Shown here one piece after another: positions 17,150 to 24,453 of a DNA stretch of 38,117 nucleotides. Below the pieces are notes generated by a model. That model was not told the DNA's origin. It worked only from the letters and a program-made list of their open reading frames with translations, and searched no databases. The stretch is from positions 1 through 38,117 of the forward strand of contig CAJXSQ010000004.1 of NCBI GenBank assembly GCA_913061215.1, in the 5' to 3' direction. How positions within the stretch are numbered: the first letter of the stretch is position 1; every line of letters begins with the position of its first letter. Made by a program: the position numbers and the translations under genes. This stretch comes from an uncultured Synechococcus sp. (GTDB taxonomy: Bacteria; Cyanobacteriota; Cyanobacteriia; PCC-6307; Cyanobiaceae).

Positions 17150-18237
17150 TGCCGATGCTTGCCTCGTTGCTGTTGATCCTGGCGCTCACCGCCCTGGGCT
17201 GGTGGCTGGCGCAGCGCACCGCTGTTGGCCGGCAGCTGGGCACCACCATGCTCGTGCTGCTGCTGGGGTTGCTGGTGAGCAATCTCACCGGCCTGGAGCC
17301 TCAGGCGGCAGCGGCCGCCTGGGTCAACGGTCCGCTCACCTCCCTGGCGATCGCGCTGCTGCTGCTGGCGGTGGACCTGCGGCGACTCTGGCCCGATGCC
17401 CGCCAGCTGCTGCCGCCCTTCCTCACCGCGGTGCTCTGCACCGTGCTGGCGGTGCTGCTGGGCGGCTGGCTGCTGCAGCCGCTGCTGGGGCCTGAACGCG
17501 GCGTGCTGGCTGGGGTGTTCACCGCCACCTTCACCGGCGGCAGCCTCAATTTCGTGTCGGTGGCGCGCACGCTGCAGCCCTCCGAGGGCCTGCTCACCGT
17601 GGCCACCACGGTGGACTACGTGGTGTTCGCCGCCTGGTTCGCCGCGAGCCTCTGGCTGGGGCGGCGCCGCTCGCCCGGCCCCGAGCAGCCGCCAGCCGGC
17701 TCCGCCGCTGCGCTCGAAGCGGTTGATGGCTGGTGGCAGGGTCTGCTCTGGGGCCTGGCGCTGCTGCTGCTCTCCAACGCGCTCACCGCTGGGCTGCAGC
17801 GGTTCTGGCCGGCTCTGCCCTCGATCCTGGTGCTCACCACCCTCACGCTGGCCGCCGCGCAGCTGCCGGGTGCCCGCAGCCGCCGCGGTTGCTATGGCCT
17901 CGGCCTGCTGCTCATCCAGCCGTTCTTCACGGTGATGGGGCTCAGCTCCCCGGTGGCGGGCCTGTTCGGGGAGGGCCTGCCGGTGCTCGTGTACGCGGCC
18001 CTGATCGTGCTGCTGCAGGGGCTTGCGCTGTTGCTGCTGCGCCGCTGGCGCGGCTGGGGACTGGCGGAAACCCTGGTGGCGTCGCAGGCCTCGATCGGCG
18101 GTCCCAGCACAGCCCTCGCCCTGGCCACAGCCATCGGCCGCGCTGAGTTGGCCCTTCCCGCCGTGGCGATCGGGCTGCTGGGTTACCTGCTCGGCACCTA
18201 TCTGGGTTTGCTGGCGGCGGTGCTGCTCGGTTCTTAA
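17149..18237 (+). CDS. DUF819-family membrane protein
   Basis: This is a 362-aa integral membrane protein with about ten hydrophobic segments. The central FTATFTGGSLNFVSVARTL matches the conserved segment of the DUF819 (YjcL-like) family, whose fold resembles transporters with inverted repeats. A second similar stretch, ASQASIGGPSTALALATAIG, lies near residue 315 in the other half. Function and substrate are unknown. It is translationally coupled to the NlpC/P60 gene, so a role in moving muropeptides or amino acids is possible but only inferred from position. Confidence 0.8.
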   Translation: MPMLASLLLILALTALGWWLAQRTAVGRQLGTTMLVLLLGLLVSNLTGLEPQAAAAAWVNGPLTSLAIALLLLAVDLRRLWPDARQLLPPFLTAVLCTVLAVLLGGWLLQPLLGPERGVLAGVFTATFTGGSLNFVSVARTLQPSEGLLTVATTVDYVVFAAWFAASLWLGRRRSPGPEQPPAGSAAALEAVDGWWQGLLWGLALLLLSNALTAGLQRFWPALPSILVLTTLTLAAAQLPGARSRRGCYGLGLLLIQPFFTVMGLSSPVAGLFGEGLPVLVYAALIVLLQGLALLLLRRWRGWGLAETLVASQASIGGPSTALALATAIGRAELALPAVAIGLLGYLLGTYLGLLAAVLLGS

Positions 18238-18288
18238 CCCCTCCCTCAGGCCCCTCGCCTAGGTTCCAGCCAATCTCAGCCGCGCCCT

Positions 18289-19254
18289 GTGAGCCCCAGC
18301 ACCGCCCCCGAGCTCTCGATCGTGGTGCCCCTCTACAACGAAGAGGAGAGCCTGCCGCTGCTGGTGGAGAAGCTGCTGGCGGCCCTGCGTCCGCTGGGCC
18401 GCTCCTTCGAGCTGGTGTTGGTGGACGACGGCTCCAGCGACGCCACGGCAGCGGTGCTGCGCCAGCTGGCAGCCACCACGCCCGAGCTGGTGGCGGTGCT
18501 GCTGCGCCGCAACTACGGGCAGACGCCGGCCATGTCGGCCGGCTTTGATGCCAGCCGCGGCCAGCTGATCGTGACCCTCGACGGCGATCTGCAGAACGAT
18601 CCGGCCGACATCCCGATGCTGCTGGAGCGGCTGGAGCAGGGCTACGACCTGGTGAGCGGCTGGCGGCATCAGCGCCAGGACAACGCGGTGAGCCGGCTGC
18701 TGCCCAGCAAGATCGCCAACCGGCTGATCGCCCGCGTCACCGGCGTGAAGCTGCACGACTACGGCTGCTCGCTCAAGGCCTACCGGCGCGAACTGGTGGA
18801 GGACATGAACCTCTACGGCGAGCTGCACCGCTTCCTGCCGGCCCTGGCCTACATCGAGGGTGCGCGGATCACCGAGGTGAAGGTGAACCACAACGCCCGG
18901 CAGTTCGGCCAGAGCAAGTACGGCATCGACCGCACCTTCCGGGTGCTGATGGACCTGCTCACCGTGTGGTTCATGAAGCGCTTCCTCACCCGGCCGATGT
19001 ATGTGTTCGGCTTCGGCGGCCTGGTGGGCATCGCCATCGGCGCGGTGCTCAGCGCCTATCTGCTGGTGGAAAAGCTGCTGGGCGCGGAGATCGGCAACCG
19101 GCCGCTGCTGCTGGTGGCGGTGCTGGCGTTGATCGCCGGTGTGCAGCTGTTCTGCTTCGGCCTGCTGGCGGAGCTGCAGATGCGCACCTACCACGAGAGC
19201 CAGGGGCGCCCGATCTACCGGGTGCGGGAAACGTTGCGCGGCGGCCTGGTCTGA
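18289..19254 (+). CDS. GtrB/DPM-like family 2 glycosyltransferase
   Basis: Enzymes of this group transfer a sugar from a nucleotide donor to polyprenyl phosphate at the inner face of the membrane. The 321-aa protein starts at GTG. It shows SIVVPLYNEEESLPLLV, VDDGSSDAT, the metal-binding DGDLQNDP near residue 97, and KYGIDRTFRVLMDL. Two C-terminal membrane helices (about 235-260 and 270-300) follow, as in the structurally known Synechocystis GtrB. The sugar is unknown. The last 40 bases overlap the 3' end of the opposing gene. Confidence 0.88.
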   Translation: MSPSTAPELSIVVPLYNEEESLPLLVEKLLAALRPLGRSFELVLVDDGSSDATAAVLRQLAATTPELVAVLLRRNYGQTPAMSAGFDASRGQLIVTLDGDLQNDPADIPMLLERLEQGYDLVSGWRHQRQDNAVSRLLPSKIANRLIARVTGVKLHDYGCSLKAYRRELVEDMNLYGELHRFLPALAYIEGARITEVKVNHNARQFGQSKYGIDRTFRVLMDLLTVWFMKRFLTRPMYVFGFGGLVGIAIGAVLSAYLLVEKLLGAEIGNRPLLLVAVLALIAGVQLFCFGLLAELQMRTYHESQGRPIYRVRETLRGGLV

Positions 19255-19697
19255 ACCGCCGCCGTTGCTGCGCTGCGGCCGCGGAAGTGGGCCATCGCTT
19301 CGGCGGCCAGGGCGGCCACGGCGCAGTCGCTGTCGCGCAGGCCGCGGCGCACCAGAGGCAGCGTGTCGCGGTGGTGCCAGGCGGCGCACACCGCCAGGGC
19401 CTGCCGGCGCTGGTCACCGCCGGCCTGGAACTGGCGCTCCAGCTGCCTGAGCAGCAGCTGCCGGCCGCGTCGATCGGCGGCGGCGGGCAGGACCACGGCT
19501 TCGGTGCCGTCCGGCGCGTCTGCCCCGGCCTCGCCGGGAGCGTCATCCCGCATCAACACCCGTTCCATGCGGCTGCGGTTGAGCGCCGCCACGGCCGAGG
19601 CATCAGTGGAGCGCAGGATCTTCGGGCGGGGCCGCCCCAGCAGCCAGCAGGCGGCCACCACGGCGGCAATCGCAGCGGCGGAGAGGGCCTGGGTCAT
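19215..19697 (-). CDS. Conserved hypothetical, HEAT-like, membrane-anchored
   Basis: I do not recognise a named family. The 160-aa product begins with one hydrophobic helix (ALSAAAIAAVVAACWLL, about 4-20), probably a membrane anchor. An Asp/Glu/Arg-rich linker follows. Residues about 80-135 form helical repeats (RRQALAVCAAWHHRDTLPLV, RRGLRDSDCAVAALAAEAM) resembling HEAT repeats. It is divergent from psaI with about 95 bases between, and its 3' end overlaps the glycosyltransferase by 40 bases. Role unknown; proximity to photosystem I genes may or may not matter. Confidence 0.65.
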   Translation of the reverse strand: MTQALSAAAIAAVVAACWLLGRPRPKILRSTDASAVAALNRSRMERVLMRDDAPGEAGADAPDGTEAVVLPAAADRRGRQLLLRQLERQFQAGGDQRRQALAVCAAWHHRDTLPLVRRGLRDSDCAVAALAAEAMAHFRGRSAATAAVQTRPPRNVSRTR

Positions 19698-19792
19698 CGG
19701 TCTGAACTTTTATGTCGCCCCTTCCGCCGCCCGAGAGCAGTTTCAGACGCGCTCCTTACAGTGCCGAACGGTAGCTGTATTGGCCCACGCTG

Positions 19793-19909
19793 ATGACCGG
19801 AGACTTCGTCGCCGCCTGGATGCCCTCGGTGTTCGTGCCCATTGTCGGGATCCTGGGTCCTGCGGTGGCCATGGCCCTGCTGTTCAACGTGATCGAAGCC
19901 CGCGACTGA
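19793..19909 (+). CDS. psaI: Photosystem I subunit VIII (PsaI)
   Basis: PsaI is a single-helix subunit of photosystem I that helps PsaL hold the trimer together. The gene is too short for the ORF track. The 38-aa product starts MTGDFVAAWMPSVFVPIVGI, followed by a hydrophobic helix rich in Ala/Leu/Val and a short tail ending NVIEARD. The pattern and its place 42 bases before psaL make the assignment firm. A CCTTACAG about 35 bases upstream resembles half of a light-responsive HLR1/RpaB site, but only one half is present. Confidence 0.92.
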   Translation: MTGDFVAAWMPSVFVPIVGILGPAVAMALLFNVIEARD

Positions 19910-19951
19910 GTCGTCGCCGCTTCATCGCCGCCAACCACCTTCCTTCCACCG

Positions 19952-20443
19952 ATGACCGTGACCCCCGTCGCCGACCCCTGCGTCGGCAATCTGGCCACTC
20001 CCGTCAACAGCAGCTACTTCAGCCGTGCCTTCCTGAACGCGCTGCCGGCCTATCGCCCGTCCCTCTCTCCCAACCGTCGCGGTCTGGAAGTGGGCATGGC
20101 CCATGGCTTCTTCCTCTACGGCCCCTTTGTGATCACCGGCCCGCTGCGCGCCACCGAATACGCCAGCACCGCCGGTCTGCTGGCGGCTGTGGGTCTGGTG
20201 TCGATCCTCACGGTGTGCCTCTCGATCTATGGCACCGCCGGCCGCGGCCCCAACGTGCAGCCCGCTGACGCCACCATCGACAATCCCCCCGCCGATCTGT
20301 TCACCAAGGCCGGCTGGGCTGAGTTCGCCAGCGGCTTCTGGCTCGGCGGTTGCGGTGGCGCCGCCTTCGCCTGGTTCCTCGCCGGCACCAGCATCGTGGC
20401 TCCGCTGGTGAAGATCGCCGGTGGCGTGTGGAGCGTGGGCTGA
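19952..20443 (+). CDS. psaL: Photosystem I subunit XI (PsaL)
   Basis: PsaL is the membrane subunit at the centre of the photosystem I trimer in the thylakoid. The 163-aa protein has [21 protein letters not shown] and [20 protein letters not shown], then two long hydrophobic helices, and the conserved [27 protein letters not shown]. Length is normal. It probably forms an operon with psaI upstream, and a clear terminator follows 27 bases after the stop. It converges on the pseudo-ATPase gene. Confidence 0.97.
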   Translation: MTVTPVADPCVGNLATPVNSSYFSRAFLNALPAYRPSLSPNRRGLEVGMAHGFFLYGPFVITGPLRATEYASTAGLLAAVGLVSILTVCLSIYGTAGRGPNVQPADATIDNPPADLFTKAGWAEFASGFWLGGCGGAAFAWFLAGTSIVAPLVKIAGGVWSVG

Positions 20444-20466
20444 GCCCTGCGCCCTCGTGAGTGCTC

Positions 20467-22665
20467 TCAAGCCCCGCTGCGGCGGGGCTTTTTTGTTGGC
20501 CTGGCCGCAGGCTTGATCACGGCATCCTGGCCGCCGCCGATGCGGCCCAGTTCCGCCAGCAGCACCGGTAGATCCACCGCCAGCACGGCGAGAACCGGGT
20601 TCACCGGCAGCAGCAGATTGAGCAACACCACGCTGATGTGCGGTGCGAGCACCAGGGCGAGGTTGCGCCGGTGGCGCTGGGCGGCTTCCCAGGCGATGGT
20701 CTGACAGGCCACCAGGCTGGTGATTGCCTCCGGCCGCAGCACCAGATCGGCGTTCTCGCTGCTGAGGCCATGCTCCCGGCTGAGCAGCTCGATCGAGAGG
20801 TCGGCCTGCGCGAGGCTCAGGCCATCGATGGCGCTGCAGCCCAGCATCGCGATCGCTTCCCCCTGGGCCCGCCAGGCGTTCAGCCATCGGTGGCGCTCCA
20901 CAGCGCTGGCCGCCGTGTGAAGGCTGGCGGAGGGCCCGTGCAGCCGGGTGGCCAGGCGCTCCACCAGCTCGCTGTGATGCTCCGCCAGCAGATGCAGCTG
21001 CCAGCCGGCCCGCTGCAGCTGCCTCAGCCCCTGCAGCAGCGGCCGCGACAGCTGCAGTTCGAAGCCAACGGCGCCCACCACCTGGCCCTGCCGCACCAGA
21101 TAGAGCAGGGTTTCGCCGGGGGGCGTCACCAGTTCGGCCGGAGCGCGCAGGCCCAGCTGCTGCAGCATCGCGGCCCCACCCAGCTGGTGGAGCACCCCAT
21201 TGATGCGCCCCTGCTGCCCTTCATTGCCCAGCGGTTGGATCGCCTCCACCACGGCCGGCAGCAGATCCTCCGCTTCCAGAACACTGCGCAGCGCGTGCAG
21301 GCCATGGGGTTTCTGGCGGCAGCGGAATCCCGCCACCGCCTGAATCAGCTCTTCGCTGCTGATCAGAAAGGGCATGGCATGGATGCCACCGAGGCGCCAG
21401 CTGCTGCTGCTCAGCACCACGGCTTCGCTCACCAGCAACCGGCGGCAGCGGGCCAGGGCATCGATCGCCTCCGGTCGCCGCAGCAGCACCCCCTGCCAGA
21501 GCAGATCCCGCTGGGCGTTGCCGTAGGTGAGAGAGGCGGTGAGTTGCCAGTCGCTGGCGGGATCAAACTGCATCAGGGCACCGGCACTGCCGTGCGGACC
21601 CACCACCAGCAGGGCTGCGCCCGCCACCAGCAGGTAAGGCACGGACGCCTGGTGCCACTGTTCCGCCCGGCGCAGCAGCGAGGGATGGCGGTTGTGGCCG
21701 TCTTGCTGCTGCGCCTGATGGAGCAGCCGTTGGAGCGTTCGCCGCTCCGGATCGTGCTGCGGGCTGTGCACCAGCCGCACCTCCAGCTCCCCCTCCATCA
21801 CAAGGGCGCCGAAGGGGAGCTGCTGGAAGGCTCTGGCGCTGAGCAGGCGGGGATCACCATCGCGCCAGCGGCTGCTCACCAGGGCCTCTCCTGCCATCAC
21901 CAGCCCATGGGCCGGCACTGGATCGCCCGCTCCCAGCAGCAGCCGGTCTCCGGCTGTGAGGGCGGCGAAGGGGCGCTGCTGCCAGCGGCCATCCCCCTGC
22001 CGCACCATGAAGTTCAGATCGGTGAGCCGCTGCTGCAGCTGCTGATCAAAGGCCTCGGCAAAGCTGGGTGAGGGCGTCCAGGCCTTGAACACCTGGTTGG
22101 CTGTTTCCAGGGTCCACTCCAGCAGCACCGCGGCGGGGTTGCCCTGGGCCAGCAGGCTGCTGAACCAGAACAGATCCAGCCAGCTGCCGGCGGTTTGCGG
22201 TTGGCGCAGGCTCTGCAGGCAACGCCTGGTGAGGGGGACGTAGCCGAACGCCAGAAACAGCAGCAGGCCAGGCCAGGCGGGTAACTCCAGCAGGGCCACG
22301 CCGGCCAGAACGCCCGTGGTGCCACCGAGTCTCCAGAGGGCCGGGCGGGATGCCCGGGGCGTGAGCTGCAGCGGCTGACGCTGCTCGTGCAGCAGGGCCA
22401 GGCGCAGCAGGGCCTGCAGTTGCTTGCGCCGCAGCGGGCGGCGGCCGCTGTGCCGGATCACCAGGCTGCCGGCCAGCGTGTTGACCCGCACGGCCTGCAC
22501 CCAGGCCAGATGCAGGCTGGCGTTGAGCAGCCGCTGCTGCAGGGTGTGGTTGTTCAGCAGGGCGGAGCTGGAGAGCCGCATCCGATGCGGCAGCACCTGC
22601 CGGATCTGCCAGGGCTCGCCCTGGGGGGCGAGGTTGATCCGATCGCCGGCACGCAGCTCTGGCAT
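20467..22665 (-). CDS. Degenerate P-type ATPase homologue (pseudoenzyme)
   Basis: At 732 aa (ATG 22665; GTG 22680 adds five) this has the full layout of a heavy-metal-type P-type ATPase: an HMA-like N-terminal domain without CxxC (about 25-90), membrane helices (115-150, 160-190), an actuator-like domain (215-320), helices (340-365), a P-domain-like part and C-terminal helices (665-705). The key motifs are lost. The phosphorylation loop DKTGT is SEAVV (about 413-417), TGE is DGD (269-271), TGD is AEH, and GDGxND is GCSAID (609-614). The CPC metal motif is absent. The frame is long and clean, so it looks selected rather than decaying. ATP-driven transport is unlikely. It converges on psaL. Confidence 0.85.
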   Translation of the reverse strand: MPELRAGDRINLAPQGEPWQIRQVLPHRMRLSSSALLNNHTLQQRLLNASLHLAWVQAVRVNTLAGSLVIRHSGRRPLRRKQLQALLRLALLHEQRQPLQLTPRASRPALWRLGGTTGVLAGVALLELPAWPGLLLFLAFGYVPLTRRCLQSLRQPQTAGSWLDLFWFSSLLAQGNPAAVLLEWTLETANQVFKAWTPSPSFAEAFDQQLQQRLTDLNFMVRQGDGRWQQRPFAALTAGDRLLLGAGDPVPAHGLVMAGEALVSSRWRDGDPRLLSARAFQQLPFGALVMEGELEVRLVHSPQHDPERRTLQRLLHQAQQQDGHNRHPSLLRRAEQWHQASVPYLLVAGAALLVVGPHGSAGALMQFDPASDWQLTASLTYGNAQRDLLWQGVLLRRPEAIDALARCRRLLVSEAVVLSSSSWRLGGIHAMPFLISSEELIQAVAGFRCRQKPHGLHALRSVLEAEDLLPAVVEAIQPLGNEGQQGRINGVLHQLGGAAMLQQLGLRAPAELVTPPGETLLYLVRQGQVVGAVGFELQLSRPLLQGLRQLQRAGWQLHLLAEHHSELVERLATRLHGPSASLHTAASAVERHRWLNAWRAQGEAIAMLGCSAIDGLSLAQADLSIELLSREHGLSSENADLVLRPEAITSLVACQTIAWEAAQRHRRNLALVLAPHISVVLLNLLLPVNPVLAVLAVDLPVLLAELGRIGGGQDAVIKPAARPTKKPRRSGA
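20471..20494 (+). terminator. Intrinsic terminator of psaIL
   Basis: GCCCCGC (20471-20477) pairs with GCGGGGC (20482-20488), loop TGCG, followed by six T and preceded by AA that extends the stem. It ends the psaI-psaL transcript. It lies inside the last codons of the opposing gene and encodes its Lys/Arg-rich C-terminus; no T-run exists for the minus strand. Confidence 0.92.
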
Positions 22666-22777
22666 CGCTTCAGCCTGCACAGCCGCAGCGGCGGCCTGGC
22701 GTGTTGTGGCACACCCCGGGCCGCAGGCTCGCGCACCGCTGGGATCTCGTTAAAGTTGGCGCGTTCCGTCAGCAGTG

Positions 22778-22864
22778 ATGTGGCGATTGAGCGGCGCTTG
22801 CGCCTCTCGGCCGCCGAATGCATCGCCGGTTGACATCAATCCCCAAAGGAGGAGGTGCCCGTGA
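22778..22864 (+). CDS. Possible 28-codon leader ORF
   Basis: An ATG at 22778 opens a 28-aa frame (MWRLSGACASRPPN...RRRCP) that runs through the foldable element and the Shine-Dalgarno. It stops with a TGA that overlaps the GTG of the next small ORF (GTGA, 22861-22864). That overlap is the arrangement seen in translationally coupled genes. It has no obvious ribosome binding site of its own, and random occurrence is quite possible. Confidence 0.2.
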   Translation: MWRLSGACASRPPNASPVDINPQRRRCP

Positions 22865-22914
22865 GTCACAGTTGTTCCAAGCAGGGTCTGCTGATCGCGG
22901 AGAACGCCGGCTGA
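22861..22914 (+). CDS. Possible 17-aa small protein with ideal ribosome site
   Basis: GTG 22861 starts a 17-codon frame, MSHSCSKQGLLIAENAG. It is placed exactly 8 bases after AAAGGAGG, a perfect complement to the 16S 3' end and stronger than the sites of most genes in this window. A structured leader precedes it and a terminator follows. An alternative 38-aa frame from ATG 22818 (MHRRLTSIPKGGGARESQLF...) crosses the same region. No family is recognised, so it may be a small protein, a leader peptide or chance. Confidence 0.4.
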   Translation: MSHSCSKQGLLIAENAG

Positions 22915-22970
22915 TTACGGCGCCTGATTCCTAGATCATTCGGTTCCGCGCCAGAGCGGACCCGGCGAGA

Positions 22971-23018
22971 GCCCCCGGAGAGCCAGCGTCAGCTGCGTTC
23001 TCCGGGGGCATCGTTTTT
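22971..23018 (+). terminator. Strong terminator of the small + strand transcript
   Basis: GCCCCCGGAGA (22971-22981) pairs perfectly over 11 bp with TCTCCGGGGGC (22999-23009). An inner CAGC/GCTG stem sits in the loop, and ATCG then five T follow. The T-run exists only on the + strand, so it terminates a + strand transcript although no + strand gene was annotated upstream. The hairpin overlaps the 3' end of the opposing DUF2079 gene. Confidence 0.85.
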
Positions 23019-24431
23019 CTGGCACAGCTCAAGGCCGCTGGCCCAGCGGCGGCAGCGCCAGCCGGCGGATCTGGCCTCGCGCAGCAGCTGTTGCTGGCGC
23101 TGGCGCGAGGAGCCCCAGCCGGGATCGCGGGGATTGAGCAGCAGCGCATCCAATCGCTCCAGCTGCGTCTTGTCGCGGCGGGCGCGGGGGAAGCTCACCT
23201 GCTGGCGCTGGCTCAGCTGGGGCACCAGGTAGCTGGTGGTGCTGAGGCGCGCCTCGGCGGGAACGGCGGCGATCGCCTCCCGCACCGCCGGCAGCTGATC
23301 CACCCGCTCCAGGTAAGGCCCTGTGAAGAACCACGGTTTGGCCAGGGCTGCCCAGCACACCACACTCCAGCCGAAGCGCCGCCAGGGCACCGGCTGGCGC
23401 GGCTGCAGGGCCAGGCCATCGATGGCCGCCACCACGGCGATCACGGCCACCGGCAGGCTGTAGTGATGGATCAGGGTGCGCTGGGGAGCTTCCTCGGAGA
23501 GCACGTTCACCAGCACCAGCGGGATCGCTCCGGCCAGCACCGGCAGCGAGGCCTTCCGCCAGAACGGCGCCACCGCCACGCTGATCAGCAGCAGATACAC
23601 CAGCCCGCCGGCCCAGTCCACATGCCGGATCAGCAGATCGGGCCGGGTGAGCAAGCCCAGCAGCACCTGATCGAGGCTGTCGCCCAGGTAGGAAAACAGC
23701 GCTCCGGCAGCCTTGGGCCCGGCATCGCTGCCCTTGAGCAGCGGATAGAGCCAGCGGTTGAGCAGGGCCAGCCAGCCCAGGGCCAGGCCGAGGGCAGCGC
23801 CGGCCCAGATCCAGCGCCGCCGCAGCGCCTGCTCCAGCCCCAGACCGGCCACCACCAGCACCAGGCCGTCGCGGCAGCCCAGCAACAGCACCAGCAGGCC
23901 GAACCACAGCCAGGGCCGCTGGGCCCGGCTGGCCCAATAGGCACCGGCCAGGGCCGGCATCACCCACACCTCGGGGTGGAAGTCGAACAGGTTGGCGTTG
24001 AACACCACCGGCTGCAGCCACCACAGGCCGCAGGCCAGCCAGCAGAGCTTGGGGCTCAGGCCGGCCTGGCGGCCCACCCACCACAGCGGCAGGGCGGTGA
24101 AACTCAACGCTGCAGCCTGGCTGGCCAGCAGCCACTGCACGCTGCCCAGCAAGCGGTAGGGCAGGGCGGCGCCATAGAGGGCCCAGGCGCCGTGGTCGGC
24201 CAGGATGTGCACCCCCTCCATCGAGGAGATCGGCGGCAGGCCGCGGCTCACCAGCCAGATCCACTGATCGAACAGGCCCAGGTCGTAGGCGTTGCTCTGC
24301 AGCAGGGCGTGGCGGGCTGCGGCGCAGATCCACAGCAACAGCGCAATCGCCCCACTGGTGAGCCAGAGGTTGCGGGGCGGCAGGCTTCGGCTCTCGGGCA
24401 TGGGCGGACGCTCAGGCGCCGAGCTTCCCAT
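22989..24431 (-). CDS. DUF2079-family membrane protein
   Basis: This 480-aa polytopic membrane protein has roughly ten hydrophobic segments. N-terminal SNAYDLGLFDQWIWLVSRG and the following HILADHGAWALYG are typical of DUF2079, a family related in topology to GT-C transferases. The soluble C-terminal part (about 375-475) begins AVREAIAAVPAEARLSTTSY, also typical. The Asp residues in the first outer loop (YDLGLFDQ) could be catalytic, but no activity is established. A start at Met11 (24401) is an alternative. It is divergent from the GtrA-YdjC gene with 22 bases between start codons. A paralogue lies at 27411-29024. Confidence 0.82.
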   Translation of the reverse strand: MGSSAPERPPMPESRSLPPRNLWLTSGAIALLLWICAAARHALLQSNAYDLGLFDQWIWLVSRGLPPISSMEGVHILADHGAWALYGAALPYRLLGSVQWLLASQAAALSFTALPLWWVGRQAGLSPKLCWLACGLWWLQPVVFNANLFDFHPEVWVMPALAGAYWASRAQRPWLWFGLLVLLLGCRDGLVLVVAGLGLEQALRRRWIWAGAALGLALGWLALLNRWLYPLLKGSDAGPKAAGALFSYLGDSLDQVLLGLLTRPDLLIRHVDWAGGLVYLLLISVAVAPFWRKASLPVLAGAIPLVLVNVLSEEAPQRTLIHHYSLPVAVIAVVAAIDGLALQPRQPVPWRRFGWSVVCWAALAKPWFFTGPYLERVDQLPAVREAIAAVPAEARLSTTSYLVPQLSQRQQVSFPRARRDKTQLERLDALLLNPRDPGWGSSRQRQQQLLREARSAGWRCRRWASGLELCQKNDAPGERS

Positions 24432-24453
24432 AGGCTGCCGGCCCTGGCCATGG

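Larger units (their letters stand above)
22681..22988 (+). other. Gap without long ORF: structured leader, tiny ORFs, terminator
   Basis: This 308-base stretch separates two minus-strand genes. On the + strand it holds, in order: a foldable element with a perfect closing stem GGCGAT/ATCGCC (22782-22787 and 22822-22827) enclosing GGCG-CTTG-CGCC; a full Shine-Dalgarno AAAGGAGG (22845-22852); a short ORF from GTG 22861; a stem GGCGC/GCGCC (22919-22923 and 22948-22952); and a strong terminator. It reads as an independent small transcript. I see no convincing -35/-10 pair. No match to a known Rfam family is recognised by eye. Confidence 0.5.

Noticed and set aside
20638-22071. 477-aa plus-strand ORF inside the pseudo-ATPase
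   Set aside because: Shadow frame of the 732-aa gene; the minus frame shows P-type ATPase architecture, this one shows none.
22830-22858. TTGACA as -35 of a promoter for the small transcript
   Set aside because: The matching -10 position would fall in the Shine-Dalgarno AAAGGAGG, leaving no -10-like sequence.
22681-22988. tmRNA, 6S RNA, Yfr1 or glutamine riboswitch in the gap
   Set aside because: No tmRNA tag or tRNA-like ends, no Yfr1 core, and no GGAAGTAGG-type conserved core were seen, so the element is left unnamed.
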